Origin: Zingiber officinale
Taxonomy: Eukaryota > Streptophyta > Magnoliopsida > Zingiberales > Zingiberaceae
Direction: 5' to 3'
Length of the DNA: 64,000 nucleotides
Assembly (NCBI RefSeq): GCF_018446385.1
Contig: NC_055998.1
Coordinates: 21,259,173-21,323,172 of the forward strand
Shown: positions 11,881 to 21,964 of the stretch, piece by piece
How positions within the stretch are numbered: the first letter of the stretch is position 1
Layout of the letters: each line of letters begins with the position of its first letter
Made by a program: the position numbers and the translations under genes
The notes under the pieces: generated by a model
The model's database searches: none
What the model saw: the letters and a program-made list of their open reading frames with translations, nothing else
Told to the model about the DNA's origin: nothing

Positions 11881-12284
11881 CTTGTTGGATCGTGAAACGT
11901 CGATAGAGGGGGGTGAATATCGATTCAAAAAACAGCGTTAATAAGAGTTAAGCGCAGCGGAATAATAAAAAAAACTTAGACAAACTGAACACGATGTTTT
12001 TTTACTTCGTTCGGAGCCTGTGACGACTTCTACTCGAAGGCCCGTACTCCGTGAGTACTTTCGTTGGGCAATCACTAGTAGTTCGAAAATGATTACAATT
12101 TAAAGTACAGGAATGCTAGCAAAATAAAGAAAATACCGACAAGAATTAAAGAAAAGGAAAGGAGCGTATTGTCGGATCTTTGTTAGCGTCGCTGGAGCGC
12201 AGAGCAGTAGAGCAAACAGTAGAAGACTTTCTTTTCGTTGTTGTTGTGCTCTGCCTCCGCCCCATCTTTTATATGAAGCTCGGG

Positions 12285-12432
12285 GCACCCTGGATCCCTT
12301 CCGGACGCCCTGGTGAGACATGGCAAGTCCAACCAGCGAGCTCCAAGTGGTGACGCGCGATCAGGATAATTTTTACCTCCAGGGCGCCCGGGTGCCTCCC
12401 GGGCGCCCGGATCCCCTCCGGGCGCCCGGACC
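12285..12432 (-). repeat. GC palindromes next to the LTR TATA box
   Basis: Includes CGCCCGGG-TGCCT-CCCGGGCG and GGGCGCCCGGA-TCCCC-TCCGGGCGCCC (11-bp perfect arms) and three CGGGCGCCCG palindromes at 12379-12430, plus an imperfect pair near 12285-12315. They lie just upstream of the minus-strand TATA box, like those at 8930-9020. Confidence 0.85.
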
Positions 12433-12692
12433 ACCTTTTTCCAGCGAACAACTTTCCTGCAAAACAAGATTAGTCCGAGACAAATAGATCCTGCAAAATA
12501 AAGTGTTAGCATAGTTTTATGAGTTTAGTATAAGAAGTATGACTTAGATTCCGTCTTTCCGAGACCGGAATCTAGTCACGATCTCGACTTAGATATCCGA
12601 AATGGATCTAAGCCGGATCGACGCCTAATGTTCCCTTCCCGGGAACGCGTCCTCACAGTCACTCCCCTCCAGTGACTTACCTTACTTACTTG

Positions 12693-12849
12693 CCAGACGT
12701 CCGGTCAACCCGTCGACCCGTCTGGACTTCGTGCCTAAGCGTCCGGTCAGCCCGTCGACCCGCTTGGACTTCGTGCCAGCTATCCGGTCAGCCCATCGAC
12801 CTAGCTGGGCTTCGTGCCAGACATCCGGTCAGCCCGTCGACCTATCTGG
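12693..12849. repeat. Array of four hairpins with co-varying arms (LTR A, U3)
   Basis: Four units of 33 bp at 12693, 12734, 12776 and 12817. Outer arms are CCAGACG/CGTCTGG, CTAAGCG/CGCTTGG (one G-T wobble), CCAGCTA/TAGCTGG and CCAGACA/TATCTGG (one mismatch). The interior is nearly constant, TCCGGTCAGCCCGTCGACC, with its own GGTC/GACC pair. The arms change together while the loop is kept. Confidence 0.9.
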
Positions 12850-13075
12850 ACTTCTCCTTCACACTTGATCAGAGTGTTAGACAACAACAGACTAACTTAA
12901 CCTGATTTGTCATTCATCAAAACCTTGGTTAAATCGTTGATGCTAACCGCACCAACAGTTATCGCTAAAAGGCCCATCGAAAAAAGATTAGCGACAGGGA
13001 AAAAGTACCATCGATAATAGCTTCTAACGATGGTATACACTACCGTCGTTAATGATAGTAATGACAGATTTGTAT

Positions 13076-13254
13076 TATTAGATTATATAATTAGAATGAT
13101 TTGTTTATAGTCTTGAGGGTAATTTAGTCTTTTACCTTTTTAATTTAGGATTTAGGTTTTCTGATAATTCACTATAAAAGACTTTGTACTCTTAACCCTT
13201 TTTGTTGTATTTATCAATAAAGACGGCTAATTTTCTTTGGCATCAATTTCTATA
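13076..13254 (+). repeat. 5' LTR of mini-copia
   Basis: It is nearly identical to 14046-14224 by eye. A TATA-like CTATAAAAG lies at about 13172, and a GTATTTATCAATAAA signal at about 13207 fits polyadenylation. Confidence 0.88.
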
Positions 13255-13384
13255 TGGTATCAGAGCCTTCATCTCTATGTTTTTTGGGCGCAACCATACA
13301 GTTTTGATTGGGTTTCTTTTATTTTCGCAATACTTGGTTTTGTTTGGTGTTCGGTTATTCGTGAACACAATTTGTTCTATCATC

Positions 13385-13985
13385 ATGAGTAGCCGCATAG
13401 AAGATTCGCTTCAATCGATCAGTGTTCGATTGGATGGAAAAAATTATTCGTATTGGGGATATGTTATGAAAATTTTTTTGTGAGGAAAATCTACGTGGGG
13501 ATATGTTTCAGGTGTGCGAATTCAGCCTACGGACATTAATGCTGATGATTATGTAAAGTCATTGGATGTTTGGGAGACCTATAATGTGAAGATTATTATA
13601 TGGATCAATAATTCTGTTTCACACTCTATTGGTGCTCAGTTGGCCAAGTACGAGACATCAAAAGAGGTTTGGGATCATCTAGCAAGATTATACACGCAGT
13701 CTAACTTTGTCAAACAATATCAATTAGAAGCAGATATACGTGCACTTCGATTGCTTACAGATATGAGAATTTTTCTTCAGAAACCTATTACTCTTCATTG
13801 TGATAATCAGAGTGTCATTCAGATTGCACACAATATAATTTTTCATTAGGGAACGAAGCATATTGAGATAGATTGTCATTTCACTCGTTATTATCTATAG
13901 ATTGGCACTATCACATTGCCTTTTGTTCCTTCCTCACTACAAATAGCTGATATGTTTACCAAGGTCCATTCCGCTTCACGCTTCT
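13385..13985 (+). pseudogene. Mini-copia gag/RNase H fusion remnant
   Basis: ATG at 13385 (MSSRIEDSLQSISVRLDGKN, YSYWGYVMKIFL) is a copia Gag start. A TGA at 13481-13483 interrupts it. The same protein continues IQPTDINADDY, then VWDHLARLYTQSN and LEADIRALR (gag helix region). It then switches directly to ITLHCDNQSVIQIAHN and, after a TAG, TKHIEIDCHF, the end of copia RNase H. Protease, integrase and RT are gone; the join is near 13765-13785. No product is expected to act alone, so mobilisation would need a relative in trans. Confidence 0.85.
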
Positions 13986-14045
13986 AATTTTTATCTAAGA
14001 AACTCTCAACGCTTCTGGCTGTAGCATCGTGAGTTTGAGGGGGGA

Positions 14046-14224
14046 TGTTAGATTATATAATTAGAATTATTTGTTTATAGTCTTGAGGGTAATTTAGTCT
14101 TTTACCTTTTTAATTTAGGGTTTAGGTTTTCTGATAATTCACTATATAAGACTTTGTACTCTTAACCCTTTTTTATTGTATTCATCAATAAAAATAGCTA
14201 TTTTTCTTTGGCATAATTTCTACA
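14046..14224 (+). repeat. 3' LTR of mini-copia
   Basis: Starts TGTTAGATTATATAATTAG and ends TTTCTACA. It differs from the 5' LTR at a handful of bases, including the terminal G/A. Confidence 0.9.
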
Positions 14225-14256
14225 TGTATATCATCGTTAATGGCAACAATGATGGT

Positions 14257-15138
14257 TGATGCGGCGATGAGGGAGACCTATTTGGCATGGGGTCAATTGC
14301 CAGGGTGGAGATAAAAGTCAAGATGGTCAATGCCCGGGTGCCAAAGAACCGAACGAAGGACAATGGCAATAGTCAATCGGGCAGTCAGGCCCCGACCGGC
14401 GATAGACAAGACCGACCACCCGTCCAGCTCAGAATGACACGTAAGACAGTCGACGCTCAATATGGCGTAGCAGGACGTCGAGGGAAACCAGATAGCTAGT
14501 CCGAACGGAGAAGAGATGTTACTACATAGTCACCGCATGACAGAGTCACCTGAGGTCGTCAGAGCGGAGGGGTCCTGACCGAGCCGCTACACCGCTTGGC
14601 CAAGCAGCAGGACCCGGCCGCGGACAGAGCGGAGTCCCGACTGAGTGGCTACCCCGCTCAGCCCAGCAATAGAACCACTGTAGTATCCCTTGACATCCTT
14701 TTGGGAGATAGTGCCGCTGACAAGAGGCATAATCGACAGCCTGATCGTACGGCGAAAGTTTCTACTGTCTTGTTAGAGATATATATGCCCTGTTAAGGTA
14801 TGATGTCAGAGGTACTTCCTTGACAAGCCCTTTCACAGGATATATTGGAGAACATGCCCATACCTTGGGAAGCATGTATGCCCCCACTAGGGCTCTATAT
14901 AAATGGGGGTCCATTACCGGTGGAGGTAGACATTATTCTTAAGTTCTGTTGTTGCTACTGTTGCTCCGTTTTCCCCACATTTTGATGACTGACTTGAGCG
15001 TCGGAGGACCAACGTAGGGGACCCTTTCCCTGGCTCGGCACTGACGTCATTTATTTTTCAAAGTTGATCAAAGTCCACATTCGGTCAACGAAGCCGCCAC
15101 CTCCCAGCTTTCCAGCTTCACACTTTCGGACAGGATCA
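14257..15138 (+). mobile_element. Solo LTR (882 bp), Ty3-type, family shared with 36656-37488
   Basis: Begins TGATGCGGCGATGAGG and ends CGGACAGGATCA. Contains CTCTATATAAATGGGGG (TATA region, about 14890) and ACTTGAGCGTCGGAGGACC, a U5 stretch also in 37340-37370 and in the Tat 3' LTR at 34779. No internal domain is present. Flanking bases ATGGT and ATCAT agree at only three of five positions, so the target duplication is doubtful. Confidence 0.75.
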
Positions 15139-15186
15139 ATCATTATATGTACCGTCATTAATAATAACAATGATTGTTATATGTAC

Positions 15187-16444
15187 TGATACGATGCATG
15201 TTCGTGGGGTCAGTCGGATGATGTGGTTAGAAGTCAAGACCACAAGATGGTCAGAAGTCAAGCTTATGTGGAGGTCAGGATGGTCAGAAGTCAAGCTTAC
15301 GTAGAGGCCAGGGTAGTCAGAAGTCAGGCTTGCGTGGAGGTCAGGGAAGTCAGAAGTCCAGCCCCCATGGCTGGTCAGAAGTCAAGCTTACGTAGAGGTT
15401 CGAAGTCAAGTTTGAGTGGTCAGGGTCAAAGTCTCAGCTGACGAGGCAAGTCGGACAACAGCCAGCTTCGATATCGATCAAGAAGTGGGCCCACAGGCTA
15501 GATAAAGGCGCAGAAGGAAAGGCCTTGGACGAAACAGAAGGTCAGGATACAGACCTGGCATACACAGGTCAGGACATACAAGCCATGGATAACAAGAGAG
15601 AAATAGAAGGTCAAGAAATAGACCGGGCGTACAGGTCGGGACGTACAAGCCATGGATGACAAGAGAGAAATAGAAGGTCAAGAAATAGACCGGGCATACA
15701 GGTCGGGACGTACGAGCCATGGATAACAACAGAGAGGCAGGTCAAGAAATAGACCAGGCGTATAGGTCGGGATGTACAAGCCATGGATAACAATAGAGAG
15801 GCAGGTCGGGAAATAGACCAGGCGTACAGGTCGGGACGTACAAGCCATAGATAACAATAGAGAGACAGGTCGGGAAATAGACCGGGCGTACAAGTCGGGA
15901 CGTACAAGCTATGGATAACAATAGAGAGGCAGGTCGAGAAACAAACCGGGCGTACAGGTCGTGACGTACAAGCCATGGATAACAATAGATGAACGCAGGT
16001 TGGGAAACAGATTTGGGGTACAAGTCGGGACATACGAGCCAGGGATAACCGTAGACAGATGCAGGTCAGGACACAGACCTAACTTACAGGTCGGGACATA
16101 CAAATCATGGATAACAGTAGGCAGAAATAGGTCGGAGTATAGATCTCGGAGTACAGACACAGCGTCCAGGCACTATAGGACAAACAAGCTAGGGAATCGT
16201 AACTGCCTGTCAGAGAATAATCAGTATGTCAGGGAATATGCTAACAGTCGGGGCTCAATCCCCCTTTAGTTCTGTTGCCGGCCTATGATGAGGCGCCGCG
16301 TGTCACTCACCGCCAGATAAAGCCTGACAGCCAACATTCCTTGACACCTGCCAGGTTCCAGAAACATCCGTTGCAGTATAAAAAGGGATGCTTTGTCCCT
16401 TATACGGGCCCGCCTTCATCCGACTCAGCTTCCGGACGAGATCA
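15187..16444 (+). repeat. 5' LTR of the Tat element
   Basis: Starts TGATACGATGCATG and ends ACGAGATCA. It holds a 33-bp tandem repeat (15223-15420, GTCAGAAGTCAAGCTTATG units) and a roughly 64-bp tandem repeat (15560-16130, about nine units with GTACAAGCCATGGATAACAA). TATAAAAAGG lies at 16377-16386. Compared with the 3' LTR it lacks about 280 bp downstream of the TATA box, between TATACGGG and CTTCATC near 16409. Confidence 0.92.
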
Positions 16445-16447
16445 AAT

Positions 16448-16467
16448 TTGGCGCAGTCTGTGGGAAC
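16448..16467 (+). other. Primer binding site of the Tat element
   Basis: TTGGCGCAGTCTGTGGGAAC follows the LTR end by three bases. Except for one base it is the TTGGCGCCGTCTGTGGG site usual for Tat/Athila-type Ty3 elements. Confidence 0.88.
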
Positions 16468-16490
16468 ACTGCAGCCTGTTCTGGAACGTG

Positions 16491-17576
16491 ATGATGGAGG
16501 ACTCGGGATGCATCAACGTAACCATGACTGTTGGAGAATATGAGCTCTTCAAGGAAGCAAAGAAGAGGGCTGCCTCAGAAAAGCAACAACAAACAACTGC
16601 TTCTCGACCAAAAAAGTTACTGGATGTCTCTAAAGAGCCTGCTCACGCCTCAAACAGGGGTTCTAAGCGAAAACAACCTTTGGATTTTCCCCCTGCCTTT
16701 TATAGAGAGCCGGGACAGGGATACTATCAGTCAGACCCTGGATGTTATAGCCACAAAGAGCAGTCACAAGTCTCAGTGGCCGAGAGTTCTTTACCTAAAG
16801 ACTCCAAGAAGGGGAAATCTATCATTCCCCGCGAGGAACGTCGATCAGAGCCGGAAGAGAAAATCCCCTTTTCTTCTAAAATCTTGGAAGAAAAGTTGTC
16901 TAAAGGGTACTGCCCCCCCTACTATAGGGGAATATGATGGCAGTAAAGATCCTGAAGATCATCTTCGCAAATTCAGGAACGCAACCCTGTTACATCAATA
17001 TAGCGACGCTATTAAATGTCGAATGTTTCTGAATACTTTATCAGGTTCTGTCCAAAAATAGTTTGATGGACTGCCACATGGGTCCATCACATGTTTTGCT
17101 GACTTCAAGAGTGTCTTTCTGTGCCACTTCGCCAGCAGTAGGAAATATCAAAAGACAGATCACTGCTTGTTTGCCCTCAAGCAGGGATCTACGGAGCCAT
17201 TGAGAAGCTGTATTAAGCGCTTCAATCAGGTGGCTCAAGATGTTCCTTCAGCCACATCCGAAATACTCATGAGCGCCTTCTCCCATGGGTTAACCGAAGG
17301 AGAGTTCTTCAGGGATCTCATTAGGAATCCCGTAAAGAATTTCGATGAGATGCTGGAAAAGCGGCCAGCTATATCAATGTGGAAGAAGCGCAGGCGGGGC
17401 GAAAGAAGGTAGACAAACCGCCTCCCGTAATAAACCGGTCAAAGAGAAGAGTACCTCCTCCGCCTGCTCAGCCTCTCCCACGTGCTCGGGATGCCCGACC
17501 CACTTTCCACCCCGGTCAGGATACCCGGCCGGTGCCACAGGTAGCTGCAGTTCAGGTCCCCCGATCTGGTCCCTAG
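16491..17576 (+). pseudogene. Tat Gag, frameshifted
   Basis: Begins MMEDSGCINVTMTVGEYELF and has a basic, low-complexity N-terminus to about 16910. At the run of seven C (16913-16919) the frame shifts to APPTIGEYDGSKDPEDHLRK, the start of the Retrotrans_gag capsid region (CRMFLNTLSGS). A TAG at 17059-17061 interrupts it, and it continues FDGLPHGSITCFADFKSVFL, FALKQGSTEPLRSCIKRFNQ and AFSHGLTEGEFFRDLIRNPV. A second shift near 17365 leads to YINVEEAQAGRKKVDKPPP and a Pro/Arg tail ending at 17574. No zinc knuckle was seen. Three lesions in all. Confidence 0.88.
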
Positions 17577-17687
17577 GGACCACGCTATTGCACGTACCAT
17601 CGATCCCACACGCACTCCACCAATGACTGCTACCAATTCGCCCGGGATGCCCGGTTAGCTGTTGAGAGGGGTCTACCGCCACCATAA

Positions 17688-18542
17688 TTGGCCCCTCAAG
17701 TTCAGCGGATGATGGAGAAGCGGCGCAATGCTACAAGGCAGGTTGGCCGACCCCAAGTTGAGCAAGAAGGACCAAGCATACAACCACTAGGGCGTGTCGG
17801 AGAAACAGAAGGAGCCCGTGAGGTAGAAAATCAGGGCAACGCAGCAATAAGAGATATAGGCATGATCTCCGGAGGTCCCACTGATGGAGATTCAGGCCGG
17901 GCGCATAAATCCCATGAGCGCTGGTTAGAGATTCATGCTGTGGGGTGTAGTTGGGATCAAGTTGCCGGCCCGGTCATCAATTTTGGACTGCAGGACCTGG
18001 AAGGACTGGAATTGCCCCATGATGACGCTCTCATCATCAAAGCCATCATAGCCAACAGTCGGGTGGCTAGAGTCTTTGTGGATACGGGCAGCTCGGTAAA
18101 TGTTTTATTCCGGTCAGCTTTCGAAGAAATGAAGATCGACGCCAGTGAGCTCCAGCCAGTGGCTACCTCCTTGTATGGTTTCACTAGCAATGAAGTAAGA
18201 CTCATGGGCCAGATCAAATTAGCTATATCTTTTGGAAGCGAACCATTAGTCAGAACCAGGAGGAGCATTTTCCTTGTAGTGGACTCGTCCTCCTCTTACA
18301 ATGTCATTTTGGGCCAACCGGCCTTGCATGAATTTCGGGCAGCCGTCTCCACATTTCATCAGAAGATCAAGTTCCTGGTCGGTGATCAAGTTGGAGAAGT
18401 TAGGGGCGATCAGCGAGTCTCTAGGAAGTGCTACATTGATATGGTCAAGGTAGAAGCTCGCAAAGCCCAGAGAACTCATGATGGGGCTGTACATGCTATC
18501 CAAGAAGAACCTTTGCCTTTGGCCGAAGAGCCTATCCCCTAG
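17688..18542 (+). pseudogene. Tat aspartic protease region
   Basis: The frame runs from an Arg/Gln-rich linker (about residues 1-70) into the retropepsin-like domain. Active-site VDTGSSVNVLF sits at about residues 130-140, with the flap and second half FLVVDSSSSYNVILGQPALH at about 195-215. This enzyme would process Gag-Pol within the particle. The segment itself is uninterrupted but is separated from gag by stops near 17650 and ends in TAG at 18540-18542, just before the RT region. Confidence 0.9.
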
Positions 18543-18559
18543 GAAGAAGTTCAGCTCTA

Positions 18560-19240
18560 CCCTGAACGCCCAGAAAGCCTCACTCGCGTGGCGAACGACT
18601 TACCTCCAGAGCTCAAAGAGGAACTGGTTTGATGTCTGACTCGTAATAGAGATGTCTTCGCCTGGTCCACTGAAGAATTACCTGGGGTGAGGCCGGAAGT
18701 AGCTAAGCACAAGTTGCATCTTCTACCAGACGCCCGACCTGTAAAGAAGAAGAAGAGGAATTTCTCGGCCGACCAAAATAAAATTATCAGAGCTGAAGTA
18801 GATCAGCTCAGGAAAGCAGGGAATGTTCGCGAAGTGTAATTCCCATCTTGGCTTTCCAATGTCGTCTTGGTAGCAAAACCCAATAACAAATGGAGAGTCT
18901 ACATAAACTTCAGAGATCTCAATAAAGCCAGCCCTAAAGATTGCTACTCCTTGCCCAGGATTGATTAGCTGGTGGATTCGACGGCAGGTTGTGAAAGAAT
19001 CTGTATGCTAGATGCTTATCAGGGGTATCATCAAATCCCCTTAGCCACGGAAGATCAAGAAAAGGTTAGTTTCATCACAGCAGATGGTACTTTTTTTTAC
19101 ACAGTCATGCCTTTTGGGCTCAGGAATGCTGGAGCTACATATCAGAGAATGATGGACAAGATCTTCCGCAAGCAGGCCGGGCGCAACATGAAGGTATATG
19201 TAGACGACATACTTATCAAATCCCCTTGGCCACAAATCTA
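18560..19240 (+). pseudogene. Tat reverse transcriptase domain
   Basis: Motifs in order: KAGNVREV then a TAA, FPSWLSNVVLVAKPNNKWRV, NKASPKDCYSLPRID then a TAG, CMLDAYQGYHQIPLA (first catalytic Asp), FGLRNAGATYQRMMD, and VYVDDIL with the YVDD box at about 19195-19210. This is the Ty3-type RT that copies element RNA. At least three stops or shifts are present; the frame after LIKSPWPQI (19239) ends in TAA. It continues the gag-pro layout in the expected order. Confidence 0.9.
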
Positions 19241-19289
19241 ATATCTGATGTGGAGGAGACCTGTGACACCTTGCGACAGTATGGGTTGA

Positions 19290-20455
19290 AATAAAATCCT
19301 TTGAAGTGCCTCTTTGGAGCTAAGGGAGGGAAGTTCTTGGGTTATCTTGTCACTGAGCGGGGAATTGAAGCCAATCCAGAGAAAGTCCGAGTACTCCAAG
19401 AAATGAAGGCTCCCCAAAACTTGAAGGAGGCTCAGAAGCTGGTTGGCAGGATAACAACATTGTCTTGATTTATTTCTAGAGCGGTGGACAAAGCGGCACC
19501 CTTCTTCAAAGTCCTCCGAAAAGCTTCTAAATTCCAGTGGGATGAGGAATATACACGGGCCTTTGAAGAATTAAAAACCTATCTGGAGACACTGCCTTCC
19601 CTGTTTAAACCCGTCGCAGGGGAACCATTCTGGATTTACTTATCATCTACCCCCGAGGCTGCGGGGGCAGTACTGGTGAAAGAGTAAGATAATGTACAGA
19701 GACCGGTGTATTTTTTTCAGTCATTTACTAAAAGGGGCTGAGTCTCGATACACAGCTTTGGAAAAATTAGTTTATGGATTGGTACTTATGGCTCGACGTT
19801 TGCGGCCTTACTTTTTGGCGCATCCTATTACGGTCCTGACCAACAGTACAATGGGCAAAGCTCTAACCAATGTTGAAGTTGCAGGCTGACTCATCAAATG
19901 GTCAACTAAATTGGGAGAATATAACATCGCATACCAACCTCGAACCGCTATTAAAGCACATGCCTTGGCTGATTTCCTGACTGAGATTCATCTGCCCGAC
20001 TCAGAGGAGACCTGGAAAGTATATGTGGATGAATTAGCTACACGTCAGGGGAGCGGTGTGGGAGTTCTTCTGATATCTCCTCAAGAAGATGTTTTGCAGC
20101 TGGTCGTGCGGCTAAACTTCAGATCCACTAATAATGAAGCAGAATATGAAGCTTTATTGGCAGGACTACAAGTAGCTCGGCATGTAGGGGCTGCCCGAGT
20201 TATCATTTATTCGGACTCCCAATTAGTAACTCAACAATTAGCTGGCAACTTTGGGATCAACATAGACAGGTTACAAATATATTAGGAGGCTTATGAGAAA
20301 ATAAAGTCAGAATTCAAGAAGATCATTATAAGCAAGATCCCCAGATCTGAGAATGGCAAGGCTGATGAGTTAGCAAAGATTGCCAGCTCCTTGACCACGT
20401 GGGTGCTGGATAGACCAACAACCCAGACCTTCTTAATAGCCCAGATAGATCTGTA
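19290..20455 (+). pseudogene. Two RNase H domains (RT-linked, then second RNase H)
   Basis: The first is the RT-connected type: KVLRKASKFQWDEEYTRAFE then FWIYLSSTPEAAGAVLVKE at 19500-19687, where the usual Asp of the first motif is Ser/Ser. The second, from about 20010, reads VYVDELATRQGSGVGVLL, NNEAEYEALLAGLQVARH and IIYSDSQLVTQQL, keeping its D-E-D residues. A second, archaeal-like RNase H is a known mark of the Tat group and is thought to compensate for decay of the first. Stops at 19685, 19887 and 20283 interrupt the frame. Confidence 0.85.
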
Positions 20456-20574
20456 AAACAACATGGATGGGATTATTGACTGGCGGGCATCTATGATTAG
20501 TTATCTTCAGCAGGGCACCTTACCCACAGATCTGGAACAAGCGCGGCTAATCAAGAAAAAAGGTCCATGCATAC

Positions 20575-21723
20575 ACCATGGTAGGGGATCAACTATACAA
20601 GCGGGCGTTCTCTCGACCTTTACTCAAATGTATAAGTATAGAAGAAGCTGATCAGGTCTTGCGAGAGATGCACTTAGGATGCTGTGGTAGTCATGCAGGA
20701 GATCGAACCCTTGCTCGTAAAGTGTTGCTGGTCGGGTATTTCTGGCCTACTCTGCAAAAAGATGCTCACCATTTGGTGAGCACTTGCCTGTCTTGTCAAA
20801 AACATCAAAATCTGACACAAACACCTACCTCGGTGTTAAAGACGTCTATGGTTTCTTGCCCCTTTGATCAATAGGGTATGGATATTGTAGGACCTTTCCC
20901 TATGGCATCCGGGCAAAGGAGATTCCTGTTGGTAGCTGTAGACTACTTCTCGAAGTGGGTGGAAGCGGAAGCTCTGGCCAGGATTACCGAAGGAGCAGTT
21001 ATTCAATTTTTATGGAAAAACATTCTATGCAAATTTGGTATACCCCACAAGTTGGTATCAGATAATGGGAGACAGTTTCAGGGTCGGAGGATCCAGGCCT
21101 GGTGTTTGGGGTTTGGCATCATACAGGTCTTCACCTTAGTAGCTTATCCTCAAAGTAATGGGCAGACCGAGGTAATCAATCGAGAAATTGTACGAGGGCT
21201 TAAAGTCAAACTGGATCATGCTGGAGAAGATTGGGTGGACGAGCTACAAAGTGTTCTTTGGACCTACCGCACAACGCCACGAGAAAGCACAGGCCTTACT
21301 CCATTCCACCTGGTCTACGGCAGTGAAGCAGTGGTACCTGTGGAGATCGGGGTGCCTTCAACCAGAAGAATTCTGTATGATGAAGAGATCTGTATGATGA
21401 AGAGAACGTTGAGCGACGATTAACAGAGCTGGACCTCATCACTGAAACCCATGAACAAGTAGCAACTCGGCTATTTGCATATCGACAAAGGATGCAGCAG
21501 AATTATGATAAGAAGGTGGTTCCTCATTTCTTTGGGGAAGGAGATCGGGTCTGGAAGCGTGTCACACCCGTGGGGGACGTGGCCAAATTAGCACCCTAGT
21601 GGGATGGGCCTTACAAAGTCATCAAAAAATTATCGTCCGGAGCTTATTACTTACAAGATGACCAGGGCAAGAAGTTAGATCGACCATGGAGCTCTAACTA
21701 CTTGCGACCTTACAGAGTCTAAA
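20575..21723 (+). pseudogene. Tat integrase
   Basis: Zinc-binding region: MHLGCCGSHAGDRTLARKVL and STCLSCQKH (H-H-C-C) at 20665-20810. A TAG at about 20872 precedes MDIVGPFPMASGQRRFLLVA at 20878. Catalytic core: VDYFSKWVEAEAL (D), SDNGRQFQG (D), YPQSNGQTEVINREI (E), so D,D,E are all kept. It then reads WTYRTTPRESTGLTPFHLVY and, after a frame break near 21400, the C-terminal FGEGDRVWKR and WDGPYKVIKKLSSGAYYL, ending about 21721. No chromodomain was seen. The enzyme would insert the cDNA copy. Confidence 0.9.
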
Positions 21724-21964
21724 GAAGCATATAAAGAAGAATAAGCCGAGTTGTAGGCCGAGCTATCACCTACTTGACAGACCAGGGAAAAAGCAGATCG
21801 GATAGAGCGGTGAGGGGATATGAAAGCGGAAATTGTATATCCTAATATTTCTTTTAGCAAACTAAGCAATTTTAGCAAAAGTAAACCTTAAAATGCAAGT
21901 GGAAAAATAGTGAAGCAATTCACAAGAAATGGTTAAGTCATTATACACAAGTAGTCAAGAAGGA

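Larger units (their letters stand above)
9441..12957 (-). mobile_element. Partial Ty1/copia element A (minus): LTR, primer site, gag
   Basis: On minus the order is LTR (12957-11883), tRNA-iMet primer site (11880-11869), gag (11637-10203), then about 750 bp without a clear frame (9441-10200) that includes a purine tract (CAGGGGGAGGC, about 9940). No protease, integrase, RT or second LTR follows, so the left end is lost or the element is a gag-only derivative. Its right edge at 12957 abuts CACTA-like sequence (GTTAT at 12958-12962 would be the duplication; I cannot find its partner). Confidence 0.65.
11883..12957 (-). repeat. LTR of copia element A (1,075 bp)
   Basis: On minus it begins TGTTGGTGCGGTTAGC at 12957 and ends CGATCCAACA at 11883. 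It has a TATA box (CATATAAAAG, about 12269-12278), a 300-bp transcribed part containing GTATTCACCCCCC-like sequence, and an upstream U3 carrying two kinds of palindrome arrays (12285-12432 and 12693-12849). The duplicate LTR is not in the window. Confidence 0.85.
13076..14224 (+). mobile_element. Mini-copia element (1,149 bp) with internal deletion
   Basis: Two 179-bp LTRs (13076-13254 and 14046-14224), 5-bp duplication TGTAT (13071-13075, 14225-14229), primer site TGGTATCAGAGCC at 13255-13267 and polypurine tract TTTGAGGGGGGA at 14034-14045. The interior joins the 5' part of gag to the 3' end of RNase H. The 5' LTR starts TA instead of TG. Confidence 0.92.

Noticed and set aside
12183..12512. 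Minus-strand 109-codon frame with GDPGAREAPGRPGG
   Set aside because: It lies in the LTR and is the translation of the GC palindromes.
15478..16160. Several overlapping minus-strand frames rich in LYVPTCTPGLF
   Set aside because: They are translations of the 64-bp tandem repeat in the Tat LTR; the same occurs at 33923-34464.
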